In this document: piece after piece, positions 23,946 to 33,068 of the stretch | Layout: every line of letters starts with the position of its first letter | Numbering within the stretch: position 1 is the first letter of the stretch | Assembly (NCBI GenBank): GCA_039679855.1 | Contig: JBDKUE010000121.1 | Span: 5,713-69,712, forward strand | DNA length: 64,000 nucleotides | Reading direction: 5' to 3' | Origin: UBA5314 sp039679855 | GTDB taxonomy: Bacteria > Bacillota > Syntrophomonadia > Syntrophomonadales > Syntrophomonadaceae | Notes under the pieces: generated by a model | The model's database searches: none | The model's input: only the letters and a program-made list of their open reading frames with translations | Told to the model about the DNA's origin: nothing | Translations under genes and position numbers: made by a program

Positions 23946-24590
23946 TTAGAATAGAGGCACACCAAGTATTCCAGCAAAAAGCCGCACCACCGGCAGTAAA
24001 ATCTGACCGGTGATGTTGGTCATAATCAACAAAAGCAGTATAACGAAGCCATAGGGTTCCAGGGAATAGATAAAACGCGCTCCTGAATCGGGCAGAATTC
24101 CCGCCAGGATCTTGGATCCATCCAGGGGAGGCACCGGTATAAGGTTAAAAACGGCCAGGATAAGGTTGATATAGACCAGCCACAGCACGATAAGCTGCAG
24201 CCAGGTAGCCCAATCGGAACCCTTGATTCCGGAAAGAGCATGAAAAATAACCGCACCGATACAAGCGACTATAAGATTCATTATAGGCCCGGCCAGAGAC
24301 ACCAACATCATTCCCTTTTTAACACCCATCTTCTGAAAACGATAGGGGTTGACCTGAACCGGCTTGGCCCAGCCAAAACGGAACAGGGCTATCATCAAAA
24401 ACCCCAGCCAATCAATATGGGGCAGCGGGTTAAGAGTCAGTCGCCCCTGTTCATGGGGTGTGGGGTCCCCCAGCCAATCCGCTACCCGGCCATGGGCGTA
24501 TTCGTGCAGAACCAGCCCCAATAAAATACCGGGCAGGGAAATTAGAAAAGTCAGCAACCATCCGGAAAAATCATTTACTATCTGGCTCAA
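23946..24590 (-). CDS. Site-2 protease family membrane metalloprotease (M50B)
   Basis: 214 aa, about 5-6 hydrophobic helices. The zinc motif HEYAH occurs in LGLVLHEYAHGRVADWLGDPTP (residues about 28-32), with the second ligand in NLIPVPPLDGSKIL (NPDG-like). The family cleaves membrane-embedded substrates. The DPTPHEQGRLTLNPLPHIDWLG string is typical of the YwhC-type soluble-substrate subgroup commonly found beside scpA in clostridial genomes. Its start overlaps the end of the nucleotidyltransferase gene by 20 bp, so all are co-transcribed. Confidence 0.92.
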   Translation of the reverse strand: MSQIVNDFSGWLLTFLISLPGILLGLVLHEYAHGRVADWLGDPTPHEQGRLTLNPLPHIDWLGFLMIALFRFGWAKPVQVNPYRFQKMGVKKGMMLVSLAGPIMNLIVACIGAVIFHALSGIKGSDWATWLQLIVLWLVYINLILAVFNLIPVPPLDGSKILAGILPDSGARFIYSLEPYGFVILLLLIMTNITGQILLPVVRLFAGILGVPLF

Positions 24591-27207
24591 AGGATAAGCC
24601 CTCCTCTAACCATTTGTTGAGCATGTTGATCTCGCCTTCCCGGTTGTTAATTATCCCGTCCAGGCGCAGTTTATACAATTCCTTAAGTATATAACTGTAT
24701 TGCGGCCCTGGCTTTACTCCGGCCTTTTTGAGATCGTTGCCACCTAACGCCACCTGCACCCTTTCCTTGGCGTCCAGATAGGCAACCAGACGGTCCCAAA
24801 TTTCTTCACTGCGGATGGACAGCAGCAGGAATACTATGCTCTCAGGATGCCAACCATCCAGAACTTCATCCAGAGTGCTGGGACGGGCGTCCGGGTCTTC
24901 AAGCCTGGCCAAAACCTGAGCCACTCCTCTGGAATCCATTATGCATTCCTGGGCGTAGCCGCTCAAGCGAAATCGCTCGACAAGAGAACTCATAGCCTCA
25001 TTGCCGAGATGTGCTACAATAACCATGATGTATACTATCCATGGTTTTAAGGCCCCTCTGAGGTATCTCTCCTGCCACCAGACGCTGATTATGGAAACCC
25101 GGCGCAGGGTAGTGAGATCGACATCCCGCAGATCCACTTCGGGTAAAATGTACTTCCATACCCCTATTTCACACATTCGCAATAACGATGGAACTGGGTC
25201 CTTTTCCCCCAGGATCAAAATAAGTTCCTGCAGGATCCTCTTGTAAGAGAGTTTTCCCAGCAGGCGCCTCTCAATAGCGTCCTGGGCAAATCGCAGGGTG
25301 TCAGCTTCGATTTGGAAGCCATAGCGCTGTTCAAAGCGGATAGCCCTTAAGATTCGAGTAGGGTCTTCTACAAAGCTAAAGTTGTACAATATTCTTATGC
25401 AGCCCTGTTCCAGGTCCTTGCGTCCCCCAAAATAGTCGATAAGGTCTCCCCTACAATCATGATTCAGGGAGACAGCCAGGGTGTTAATAGTAAAGTCCCG
25501 GCGGTAGAGGTCTTCTCTCATAGACGATCTCTCCACTTTGGGCAGTGCGGCGGGGAATTCATAATATTCGGTTCTAGCGGTAGCCACATCAATTTTGCTG
25601 CCATCTGGCAGGATGACCACTCCCGTGCCAAACCGATCGTGCACCCTCTCTTTGGCCCCCAGATGGCTGGCCAGGGCCCGCGTAAAAGCGGCTCCTTCCC
25701 CTTCTACCACCAGGTCTACGTCAAAATTGGGAACCTTGAGCAGCAGATCACGCACAAAGCCGCCCACACAGTAGACCCGAAAGCCCAGCTCGTCAGCCAA
25801 TTGCCCGGCCAGGTTCAATATTGCCATCAGACGCGAAGGGAGTCGCTCCTGCATCAGTCTTTCCAGATTATAGCCCTCTTTTTCGTCTTTGGCGTAGAGC
25901 ACTTCGTGGTCTTCCGGGTAATCCTTGCCATGCATGGTCCGTAATATGTCGGTCCGTGATACTATGCCGACCAGTCTGCCGTTTACCAGCACCGGCAGCC
26001 GGCCAATATCCTTCTCTACCATCATTTGCTGAACGTCGGCTACCGGGGTGTTAGGTTCCACGGTAATTACCCGGGTGCTCATAAAGCCTTTCACCGGAGC
26101 GTGGTCCAGGTTGTGGATCCGCGCTTTATCAACATCCCGGCGGGATATAACCCCCACCATTTTATTGTTTTCAACCACCGGCATCCCGGTATGCCCGTAG
26201 CGCAGCATGATTTTTCCCGCTTCTTCCATAGTAATGGTGGTGGGAACCGTTTTAACCGGTGAAGACATGATGTCCCCGGCCAGAAGGCCTGGTGTTACCC
26301 CGTCTCCCAGAGCTTCAATAATGGCCGCCACAACTTCTTCGGCATTGCGTCCTTTTACCACTGCCGAGGCGGCTTTTTCATGCCCCCTGCCTCCCAGAGG
26401 CTTTAAAATATCGTTTACCTTTAGATTGGAAGTGCGGCTTCTAGCCACTACATTCAATTTCCCCTCCATCTTGGCTATGGTAAAAATGACGTCACTGTTT
26501 TCTATTTCAAACAAACGGTAGGTCACCGCATCCAGGCCCGGTATGAAAGTCAGCGGTTCGGCCAGAGCGACAACTATATCCATGTTTTTGATACGGTAAT
26601 GACGGGAACTGTTGAGAAGTTCCTGCAGAAGCTGCCTCTGCCCGCTGGAAAATGGCTGTTCAATAAAATTGGCCACCACGGCCAGATTGGCTCCCCGGCT
26701 CAGCAGGTAGGCTACCGCTGATACGTCGCGCGGGGTTGTGGAAGTGAATATGAGGCTGCCGGTGTCTTCATAGATGCCCAGAGCCAGGATGGTAGCGTCA
26801 AAGGCGCTTATTTTTATCTGCCGCTCTATGATATGCTCGACCAGGATGGTGGTTGCGGCCCCTATGGTCTCTATTTCCAAATGGTCCCCGGTCAGATCGT
26901 CCGGCGAGGGAGGATGATGATCATAGATGCAGCGAGCCATGTCGGGACGCCTGGCCAGATGGGCCAGATCTCCCAACCGGTTGGCATTGGCCGTGTCTAC
27001 GATGATCATTTTTTGCACCTGATCTATATCAACCTGGTGGGGAGAATAGATCATCAAGGAATCTTTGTATAAGGCCATAAACTGTTTAACATTTTTGGAA
27101 AGGGTCCCCGAAAATACCTTTACCGCAGAAGGAAAAAGCTTTCCCGCAGCCACCATTGAGGCCAAACCGTCAAAATCCAAGGCATTGTGTGAAGTAATAA
27201 TTTCCAC
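24571..27207 (-). CDS. DHH/DHHA1 - tandem CBS - tRNA nucleotidyltransferase fusion
   Basis: 878 aa in three parts. Residues 1-300: DHH phosphoesterase with N-H-x-D-x-D-G-like NALDFDGLAS, IVDTANANRLG, YDHHPP and the DHHA1 motif GGRGHEKAASAVV. About 305-430: two CBS domains (MSSPVKTVPTTITMEEA; MSTRVITVEPNTPVADVQQ), likely nucleotide sensors. About 455-878: class II polynucleotide adenylyltransferase (VYCVGGFVRDLLLKVPNFDVDLVVEGEG, DFTINTLAV). This arrangement occurs in bacteria where A-adding enzymes complete the CCA tail, sometimes split between two enzymes. It could be a tRNA CCA/A-adding enzyme with a nanoRNase-type domain. Exact specificity is not resolvable from sequence. Confidence 0.9.
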   Translation of the reverse strand: MEIITSHNALDFDGLASMVAAGKLFPSAVKVFSGTLSKNVKQFMALYKDSLMIYSPHQVDIDQVQKMIIVDTANANRLGDLAHLARRPDMARCIYDHHPPSPDDLTGDHLEIETIGAATTILVEHIIERQIKISAFDATILALGIYEDTGSLIFTSTTPRDVSAVAYLLSRGANLAVVANFIEQPFSSGQRQLLQELLNSSRHYRIKNMDIVVALAEPLTFIPGLDAVTYRLFEIENSDVIFTIAKMEGKLNVVARSRTSNLKVNDILKPLGGRGHEKAASAVVKGRNAEEVVAAIIEALGDGVTPGLLAGDIMSSPVKTVPTTITMEEAGKIMLRYGHTGMPVVENNKMVGVISRRDVDKARIHNLDHAPVKGFMSTRVITVEPNTPVADVQQMMVEKDIGRLPVLVNGRLVGIVSRTDILRTMHGKDYPEDHEVLYAKDEKEGYNLERLMQERLPSRLMAILNLAGQLADELGFRVYCVGGFVRDLLLKVPNFDVDLVVEGEGAAFTRALASHLGAKERVHDRFGTGVVILPDGSKIDVATARTEYYEFPAALPKVERSSMREDLYRRDFTINTLAVSLNHDCRGDLIDYFGGRKDLEQGCIRILYNFSFVEDPTRILRAIRFEQRYGFQIEADTLRFAQDAIERRLLGKLSYKRILQELILILGEKDPVPSLLRMCEIGVWKYILPEVDLRDVDLTTLRRVSIISVWWQERYLRGALKPWIVYIMVIVAHLGNEAMSSLVERFRLSGYAQECIMDSRGVAQVLARLEDPDARPSTLDEVLDGWHPESIVFLLLSIRSEEIWDRLVAYLDAKERVQVALGGNDLKKAGVKPGPQYSYILKELYKLRLDGIINNREGEINMLNKWLEEGLSFEPDSK

Positions 27208-27225
27208 TACTGGTCCTCCACGTCT

Positions 27226-28146
27226 TTAGATAAAAGAATTATAGCACATAAAACAGTCCCACATTTTACCATGAGATTTTAAAACCTCTTCTGGCTCAAT
27301 CCTTCCTGCCAGGGCCTTAAGCTCATCCGGGTTTTTATGCAGGCCTTTTTCCGTTATCACCCCGAAAAGACAGTCGAATGGAATTGCTTGAAAACCGTCC
27401 TGGAGCTTCCCAGGTTCTGCCTGTCGGGAAATTTTGACGGTTTCCAATAAAGCGATTACCGGCACCCGGGGCGGGCAAGATACAGCCGCCATCGCCAGCT
27501 CACGACTAGGGCAGCCGTTTATAAGAGTGCCGTCAGGAAAAAGGGTGTCTGCTCCCAGTAACACCTGGTCCGTCCCGGGCAGATACTTTACGGTTTCAGC
27601 ATCCCGGATAAGACGGCTTTCAATCCCTCTCTCCATAAGTTCCTGGTACATATGGGCGCCATAACAGCAGTCCTGCCAGCAAGATTCCAGGATAAGGATT
27701 GAAAAATGGGTGCCCTGTTGATGAGCCTGTTGCAGGGTTCGTAAAACTGTCGAACTGAAACTGCAGGTCATTATGGTTGAGCCGTCCTCTATCGACCGGA
27801 CCGCGTTGGCGATCACGAGACGGCTGACCTCCTGGCAATAACGGTTAAGAAGCCCGGCTTTTTCTTTCGCTTGTTCACGAATGGTTTCATTAGCCGCAGA
27901 AGCGTCCATAAGAGTTAGATATTTTCTAAACCTGTTCATTACATTATTTATATTTACCATGCTGGGACGGGCGTCCGCCATCTCAGCAGCCAAACTGTCC
28001 AATTGGGAAATGATGGTTCTTTCATGGTTGTCTGGCCATACCCGGGCTGCATCCTGTAATATCTCCAGGGCAATGGTAAGAAGTTGACTGGCCCCGTGGC
28101 GGCGGTCTGCTTTATACTGCTCAATTCGCTGACCGATATCGTTCAT
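27226..28146 (-). CDS. eIF-2B alpha/beta/delta-like protein (sugar-phosphate isomerase-like)
   Basis: 306 aa. The family fold (initiation factor 2B/methylthioribose-1-P isomerase) is visible in RPSMVNINNVMNRFRKY, ANAVRSIEDGSTIMTCSFSSTVLRTL and the catalytic-region LLGADTLFPDGTLINGCPS. In archaea and some bacteria, relatives act as ribose-1,5-bisphosphate isomerase. The ATG overlaps the stop of the Nudix gene by 4 bp (ATGA), so translation is coupled. A role in nucleotide salvage with the Nudix partner is plausible but inferred. Confidence 0.83.
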   Translation of the reverse strand: MNDIGQRIEQYKADRRHGASQLLTIALEILQDAARVWPDNHERTIISQLDSLAAEMADARPSMVNINNVMNRFRKYLTLMDASAANETIREQAKEKAGLLNRYCQEVSRLVIANAVRSIEDGSTIMTCSFSSTVLRTLQQAHQQGTHFSILILESCWQDCCYGAHMYQELMERGIESRLIRDAETVKYLPGTDQVLLGADTLFPDGTLINGCPSRELAMAAVSCPPRVPVIALLETVKISRQAEPGKLQDGFQAIPFDCLFGVITEKGLHKNPDELKALAGRIEPEEVLKSHGKMWDCFMCYNSFI

Positions 28147-28556
28147 CGCACACCCTGCCAGGCCTGATACAGGCCCGGTACCGTATCATACTTCGGTATG
28201 TCCTCAGGGCCAATCCACCTGTATTCGCTGTGCTCCCAGTCAATATGAAATCCAGCGGGGTCTTTTACCTGAAAGCGAAGTGGATGCACCACCCAGGTGC
28301 GCTTGAGGGCTGCGTCTGCAACCGGAAGAGGCTCTCCCTCTCTCATGAGGACTACCTGCCCCTCCTGCAAAGCAGTCTCCTCGCCTATCTCCAATAAGGC
28401 CTGCTCCCCGGGGCTGACCCCTTCCTCTAAATATCCGCTTATGCCGGCCCATTTCTGCTGGTAACTGCCTACCCGGGAACTCCTTTTGAGCAGGAGTATC
28501 TTTCCCTGGTATTCCAGAAAACAAGTCACAACGTGCGTTTCATCACTGCCCGCCAT
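28143..28556 (-). CDS. Nudix hydrolase
   Basis: 137 aa. The Nudix box is YLEEGVSPGEQALLEIGEETA, with the acidic EExx metal-binding set intact but the usual Arg before Glu replaced by Leu and the final Gly replaced by Ala. HxxxCFLEYQGKILLLKRSS is the typical N-terminal strand region. It likely hydrolyses a nucleoside diphosphate derivative; the variant box makes substrate prediction unsafe. It is the first gene of a unit running to spmB on the minus strand. Confidence 0.85.
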   Translation of the reverse strand: MAGSDETHVVTCFLEYQGKILLLKRSSRVGSYQQKWAGISGYLEEGVSPGEQALLEIGEETALQEGQVVLMREGEPLPVADAALKRTWVVHPLRFQVKDPAGFHIDWEHSEYRWIGPEDIPKYDTVPGLYQAWQGVR

Positions 28557-28681
28557 ACACCCGCCCTCCTTTTGATTTGCTCTTTCATAAATACCTTATA
28601 ATTACCACCCGGGTTTTGCAAGCTATGAAAGGATTACGTTTTTTAAGCCCCTATTCAGCTCATATAAAGAATTGATATGCT

Positions 28682-28842
28682 AGTACTCTATTAACTCTAA
28701 TTCTGTATATAATCGGCGAGGGAAATATTTGTAGGGCAAGGCGAAGGAATGAGTAATACTGGACGTATTACGATTGACGACAACGCAGTCATGCGAAAAT
28801 TTACCCGCCGAGTTTATATAGAATTAGAGTTAACAGAGTACT
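28682..28842 (-). mobile_element. MITE-like element, copy C (short, opposite orientation)
   Basis: 161 bp. The inverted ends AGTACTCTATTAACTCTAAT and AGTACTCTGTTAACTCTAAT (complement) match at all but one position. The interior carries the family core reversed: TGGACGTATTACGATTGACG. It lacks the tandem GACGGGC blocks, so it is an internally deleted copy. Its right end abuts a TATAAT hexamer (28842-28847), so it could affect dedA transcription. Confidence 0.85.
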
Positions 28843-28889
28843 ATAATGTGTTAAGCATTGGTACTATGTTTAATCTTGTCGGAGGTTCT

Positions 28890-29492
28890 ATGCTGCAAAA
28901 TATATTGGCCTACCTTTTGGGCCTGGTTACCGGATTCATCAGCTCGGTAGGATATATCGGTGTGGCTGTTTGTATGGCCATAGAGAGCTGCAACATCCCA
29001 TTGCCCAGCGAAATGATCCAGCCTTTTGCCGGCTATCTGATTGCAACCGGGCAATTTGCGTTTATTCCCGCGGTTCTAGCCGGCACTATTGGCGGTACCA
29101 TAGGTTCGATTATATCTTATATAATAGGGTACTATGCCATGGAATCCCGGCTTCTTTTCTGGATTCCGGGCAGGAGAAAAGAACAGCTTCATGACTGGTT
29201 TGCCCGGCACGGAGACAGCACCGCATTTTTTGCACGCCTTTTGCCGGGTATAAGAACCTTTATTTCTCTTCCCGCCGGGGCCGCTAAAATGAATCTGGTC
29301 AAATTCATAATCTACACCTTTTCCGGCAGCCTTATCTGGTCGGTTTTGCTGACTTATTTAGGCTTCATCATGGGAGAAAACTGGGAACAACTGCGAGTCT
29401 ATTTTGAACGCCTGGACATCCTGGTGCTAATCGAAATCCTGGGCATCGCCACTTATTACTTCCTGCATCGCTGGTATTATTCCAAACCCTGA
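28890..29492 (+). CDS. DedA family membrane protein
   Basis: 200 aa from the ATG at 28890, behind GGAGG at 28881-28885. The frame is open 47 codons further, but those codons lie in and just after MITE copy C, so the longer start is rejected. DedA/SNARE-associated motifs: ESCNIPLPSEMIQPFAGYL, AGTIGGTIGSIISYIIGYY and FFARLLPGIRTFISLPAGAAKMN. Several helices. Members are flippases or transporters of membrane lipids (C55-P/phosphatidylethanolamine) in other bacteria. It is monocistronic on the plus strand. Confidence 0.9.
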   Translation: MLQNILAYLLGLVTGFISSVGYIGVAVCMAIESCNIPLPSEMIQPFAGYLIATGQFAFIPAVLAGTIGGTIGSIISYIIGYYAMESRLLFWIPGRRKEQLHDWFARHGDSTAFFARLLPGIRTFISLPAGAAKMNLVKFIIYTFSGSLIWSVLLTYLGFIMGENWEQLRVYFERLDILVLIEILGIATYYFLHRWYYSKP

Positions 29493-29520
29493 TCTTAAAC
29501 CTTCTGCCCAAATCATTATC

Positions 29521-29543
29521 GGCCCCACCGGTCAGGGGCTTTT
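29521..29543 (+). terminator. Terminator after the dedA-like gene
   Basis: GGCCCC-accggtca-GGGGCTTTT is a short GC hairpin with T-run about 28 bp past the stop. Moderate strength. Confidence 0.45.
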
Positions 29544-29660
29544 GGCCCTGTCATCTTCGATCCTTATATGTGAAAACTATATCATGAATTTGGAAAAAAT
29601 TTAGTCCTATTAATACTGTTAATTTATCAGCATGGTGATACAATAATTTAATGATTTATC

Positions 29661-29688
29661 TTTACATATTGCGGGCGGGCATTATAAT
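29661..29688 (+). promoter_or_regulatory. Sigma-A-type promoter for the permease gene
   Basis: TTTACA (29661-29666), a 16-bp spacer and TATAAT (29683-29688) give a good consensus match. It lies about 75 bp upstream of the TTG start. No c-di-AMP (ydaO) riboswitch sequence is recognisable in this leader. Confidence 0.6.
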
Positions 29689-29762
29689 TGTTTAAGTGAT
29701 AAATTAAACGAACGGTCCTAATTATTTTTAACACAAAGTAAAAAGGGAGAAGGTTCAAAAAT

Positions 29763-31649
29763 TTGATATTAAGACAGTTGGGCAGATTCATTTTTGGCAA
29801 GAGTATGTCGAACAGTCAAATGGGAGACGAAAAGTTAAGTGTCTTCTGGGGCATGCCCATACTCTCCAGTGATTCCATTTCGTCAGTTGCTTATGCGGTT
29901 GAGGAAATTCTCTGGGTTCTGGTGCCGACCGTCGGCTTTGCATCGTTCTTATGGATGCCCCGTATATCATTGACTATCATTGCTTTACTTCTTATCCTTA
30001 CATTTTCTTATCGTCATATTGTGGACGCCTATCCCAACGGCGGAGGCGCTTATATTGTCGCCAAAGAAAACCTGGGGCCCCAATTCGGTCTTATAGCAGG
30101 CGCTTCTCTCATGGTTGATTATACCCTGACCGTGGCCGTCAGTATAACCTCCGGCACCGCAGCCGTAACTTCAGCCTTACCTGCCTTGTATCCCTACCGG
30201 GTCGTTATCGCCGTTTTCTTTATCTTCCTGGTAGCCGTAGGCAATATAAGAGGCGTCCGTGAGTCTTCCCGGATGTTCAGCTATCCAACCTATGCCTTTA
30301 TTATCTCTATCATCGCCCTGATCGCGGTTGGCCTGTTTAAAAATGCAACCGGTCAGAATATCACTGTTCCGATAGCCGATAGCCCTGGAGTCGATATAGG
30401 AACCCAGGCCATAACTATATTCATCCTGCTTAAAGCCTTTGCTTCAGGCTGCGCTGCTCTGACTGGAGTAGAGGCAGTGGTAGATGCCGTACCCCATTTT
30501 AAGGAGCCCCGAACTAAAAATGCCAAAATCGTATATCTCATGCTGGCCGGAGCCATCATCGTTTGCTTTGGTGGAATCGCCTACCTGGCCCATTTGTATC
30601 ACGCCATGCCCAACCGCCAGGTAACCATTATCGCCCAGTTGTCGCTCGATGTTTTCGGGCGCGGAACCATGTTTTACATTATTTCCGCCACCACGGCTAT
30701 CATCCTGGCCATGGCAGCCAATACCGCCTTTGCCGGTTTTCCCACCCTGCTGTCAGTCATCGCCCAGGATGGCTACATGCCCCGACAGTTATCCATGCGC
30801 GGCCACCGTTTAAATTACAATAACGGCATCATCATGCTGACCGTGATGGCCATGATCCTGGTCTTGATCTTTAAGGCGGATACCCACAAATTGATAGCCC
30901 TGTATGCGGTGGGTGTTTTCACCTCTTTTACCCTGTCTCAAAGCGGAATGGTAATACGGTGGTGGAAAACCCGTGACAAGGGTTGGATGCTAAAACTTTT
31001 AGCCAACGGTCTAGGTGCAATTGCCACCGCTACAACGGTCATTATAGTAGGTGTCAATAAATTTACCGAAGGTGCCTGGGTGGTAGTGGTGGTTGTTCCA
31101 ATATTGATCCTCATAATGATGAAAATAAAAAGCCATTATCAATCGGTTGCCAAGCAGCTGGACATACCCAACGACTTCTTACTGGAACTGAAATTTACCA
31201 CCAGTTATTCTCATCACGTAATAGTACCCATTGACAGCTTAAATGCCATGGTTGTAAAAGCTCTACGCTATGCCCGCAGCCTTACCCCAAACGTGGAAGC
31301 TTTCCACGTGGAGATCTATGAGGGGGCAGCCGATAAACTACGTCGAAAGTGGGCGCTTCTGGACACCGACATTCCTCTGATCATCAAATCTTCGCCCTAC
31401 CGGGAAGTCGTCAACCTGCTCACTGACTATATTGACTCCGAAGAGCATGCGTCTCAGCCCGGAGACGTTATAACGGTTCTCTTGCCCCAGTTCTTCGTAT
31501 CCCACCGCTGGGAAATGGCCCTGCACAACAACACGAGCCTGTTTATCGCCAATGCCATGCTCAAGAAACGCAATGTAGTAGTTTCCATCCTGCCCTTCTA
31601 TTTGGACGATATCAGGGCCTACCGTTTATCTAAAGGCATCGACAAATAG
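29763..31649 (+). CDS. APC-superfamily permease, KimA/YdaO-like potassium importer
   Basis: 628 aa, starting with TTG behind GGGAGAAGG (9-nt spacing). About 12 membrane helices cover residues 25-450, followed by a soluble C-terminal domain of about 170 residues. Matches the KimA-like group: SSDSISSVAYAVEEIL, YPNGGGAYIVAKENLG, SGCAALTGVEAVVDAVPHF and the cytoplasmic HHVIVPIDSLNAMVVKALRYARS. KimA is a high-affinity K+ uptake protein regulated by c-di-AMP in Bacillus; other APC members carry amino acids, so substrate is inferred. It is monocistronic. Confidence 0.85.
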   Translation: MILRQLGRFIFGKSMSNSQMGDEKLSVFWGMPILSSDSISSVAYAVEEILWVLVPTVGFASFLWMPRISLTIIALLLILTFSYRHIVDAYPNGGGAYIVAKENLGPQFGLIAGASLMVDYTLTVAVSITSGTAAVTSALPALYPYRVVIAVFFIFLVAVGNIRGVRESSRMFSYPTYAFIISIIALIAVGLFKNATGQNITVPIADSPGVDIGTQAITIFILLKAFASGCAALTGVEAVVDAVPHFKEPRTKNAKIVYLMLAGAIIVCFGGIAYLAHLYHAMPNRQVTIIAQLSLDVFGRGTMFYIISATTAIILAMAANTAFAGFPTLLSVIAQDGYMPRQLSMRGHRLNYNNGIIMLTVMAMILVLIFKADTHKLIALYAVGVFTSFTLSQSGMVIRWWKTRDKGWMLKLLANGLGAIATATTVIIVGVNKFTEGAWVVVVVVPILILIMMKIKSHYQSVAKQLDIPNDFLLELKFTTSYSHHVIVPIDSLNAMVVKALRYARSLTPNVEAFHVEIYEGAADKLRRKWALLDTDIPLIIKSSPYREVVNLLTDYIDSEEHASQPGDVITVLLPQFFVSHRWEMALHNNTSLFIANAMLKKRNVVVSILPFYLDDIRAYRLSKGIDK

Positions 31650-31685
31650 TCCGGCCAAGCACACGCGAATATGATTATCAAAAAT

Positions 31686-31740
31686 TAAGCCCGTTCAATC
31701 GACGTACGTAAATGTACAAGTCATGAACGGGCTTTACACT
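31686..31740. terminator. Bidirectional terminator between permease and lysA
   Basis: AAGCCCGTTCA (from 31687) and TGAACGGGCTT form an 11-bp stem with a loop of about 25 nt between two convergent genes. A T-rich tract follows on the plus strand. Confidence 0.75.
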
Positions 31741-31754
31741 TTTCTAGAGCTTCT

Positions 31755-33068
31755 TTATCTTTTAAATTTATCCAACAATATATCGTTTCTGATCAGATCG
31801 GCATAGGTTTCCCGTTTTAGAATAAGGTCGGCCTGGCCGCCTCCGACCAGCACCATGGCCGGTCGGGGAACCCGGTTGTAATTCATAGACATGGCATAAT
31901 TATAAGCTCCGGTGGCAAATACCGCCAGAATGTCTCCCGGTTCAACCCGGGGTAAACTAGCATCCCAAATCAGCATATCCCCTGATTCGCAGCATTTGCC
32001 GGCTATTGAAACCGTCTCCTGGGCTTCTTGATTAGCTTTATTGACCAGCATAGCCAGGTATTTTGAACCGTACAAAGCAGGCCTGGGATTGTCGGTCATC
32101 CCCCCGTCAACAGCTATGTACTTTCTAATACCCTTGACTTCCTTGTAGGATCCAACTGTATAGAGGGTAATGCCTGCGGGACCGGCTAGAGAGCGGCCCG
32201 GTTCAACGATCACCCGGGGCACCTTCAAGCCGTATTCACGGCACTTTTCGTAAACACTGCTCATAACCGCCCGGGCCCATTCCCGCGGGTCGCGTGGTTC
32301 GTCACCGTAAAAATAATAAATGCCAAAGCCCCCACCCATATCGAGTTCGGAAGCTTCAAACCGGCATTCCTTCTTGAGAGTATTCAGGAAATCCACCATC
32401 AGTTCAGTTGCATGTTTAAATGATTCCATTTCGAATATCTGCGATCCGATGTGGCAGTGCAAACCGATAAGATTCAAATGGGGACAATCAAGAGCGGCTC
32501 TAACCGCTTCCAGGGCCTGACCATCGGGTAGGGTAAAACCAAATTTGGAATCAATCTGCCCGGTCCGGATAAATTCGTGAGTATGAGCTTCCACACCCGG
32601 GGTAATGCGCAAAAGTATATCCTGTTTCTTGCCCTTCTGGGCACATAAGCGGTTTAAAAGCTGCAATTCATAAAAATTATCTACAACTATCCTGCCTATT
32701 CCAGATTCAACCGCAAGGGTAAGCTCCATGGGAGTCTTGTTGTTGCCATGCATGTATACCTTGCTCATGGGAAAACCGGCTTGCAAAGCGCTGTAAAGTT
32801 CGCCCCCTGATGCCACGTCCAGCCCCAGGCCTTCCTGGTCGACTATGCTCAATAGGGAAAGATTGCACAGGGTCTTGCTGGCGTAGATTGCCAGGGAGTC
32901 ACCCAATTCGGCAAATGCATCACGAACTGATCGGCAATTCTGCCTGAAGCCTGTTTCATCCATAACCCACAAGGGGGTGCCAAATTCCTTGACCAGGTCC
33001 AGGGCATCAACGCCTCCAACTTCGAGGTGCCCAGCTTCATTTATTTTGATGGTTCCAGTAAAATACAA
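31755..33068 (-). CDS. lysA: Diaminopimelate decarboxylase
   Basis: 437 aa from the TTG at 33068, behind GGGGGAG with 8-nt spacing. The frame extends 14 codons to a GTG at 33110 without a good site. It decarboxylates meso-diaminopimelate to lysine using PLP. Motifs: GTPLWVMDE, YASKTLCN (PLP Lys), HGNNKTPMEL, GLHCHIGSQI, DMGGGFG, EPGRSLAGPAG, KCCESGD and GAYNYAMSMNYN. Length is normal. It stands alone, with no lysine riboswitch seen in its leader. Confidence 0.95.
   Translation of the reverse strand: MYFTGTIKINEAGHLEVGGVDALDLVKEFGTPLWVMDETGFRQNCRSVRDAFAELGDSLAIYASKTLCNLSLLSIVDQEGLGLDVASGGELYSALQAGFPMSKVYMHGNNKTPMELTLAVESGIGRIVVDNFYELQLLNRLCAQKGKKQDILLRITPGVEAHTHEFIRTGQIDSKFGFTLPDGQALEAVRAALDCPHLNLIGLHCHIGSQIFEMESFKHATELMVDFLNTLKKECRFEASELDMGGGFGIYYFYGDEPRDPREWARAVMSSVYEKCREYGLKVPRVIVEPGRSLAGPAGITLYTVGSYKEVKGIRKYIAVDGGMTDNPRPALYGSKYLAMLVNKANQEAQETVSIAGKCCESGDMLIWDASLPRVEPGDILAVFATGAYNYAMSMNYNRVPRPAMVLVGGGQADLILKRETYADLIRNDILLDKFKR

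Noticed and set aside
28749..28889. N-terminal extension of the DedA-like protein
   Set aside because: These codons lie in MITE copy C and the following spacer; the proper RBS and ATG are at 28881-28892.
29493..29762. c-di-AMP (ydaO) riboswitch before the KimA-like permease
   Set aside because: None of the conserved strings of that aptamer can be found in the 270-bp leader.
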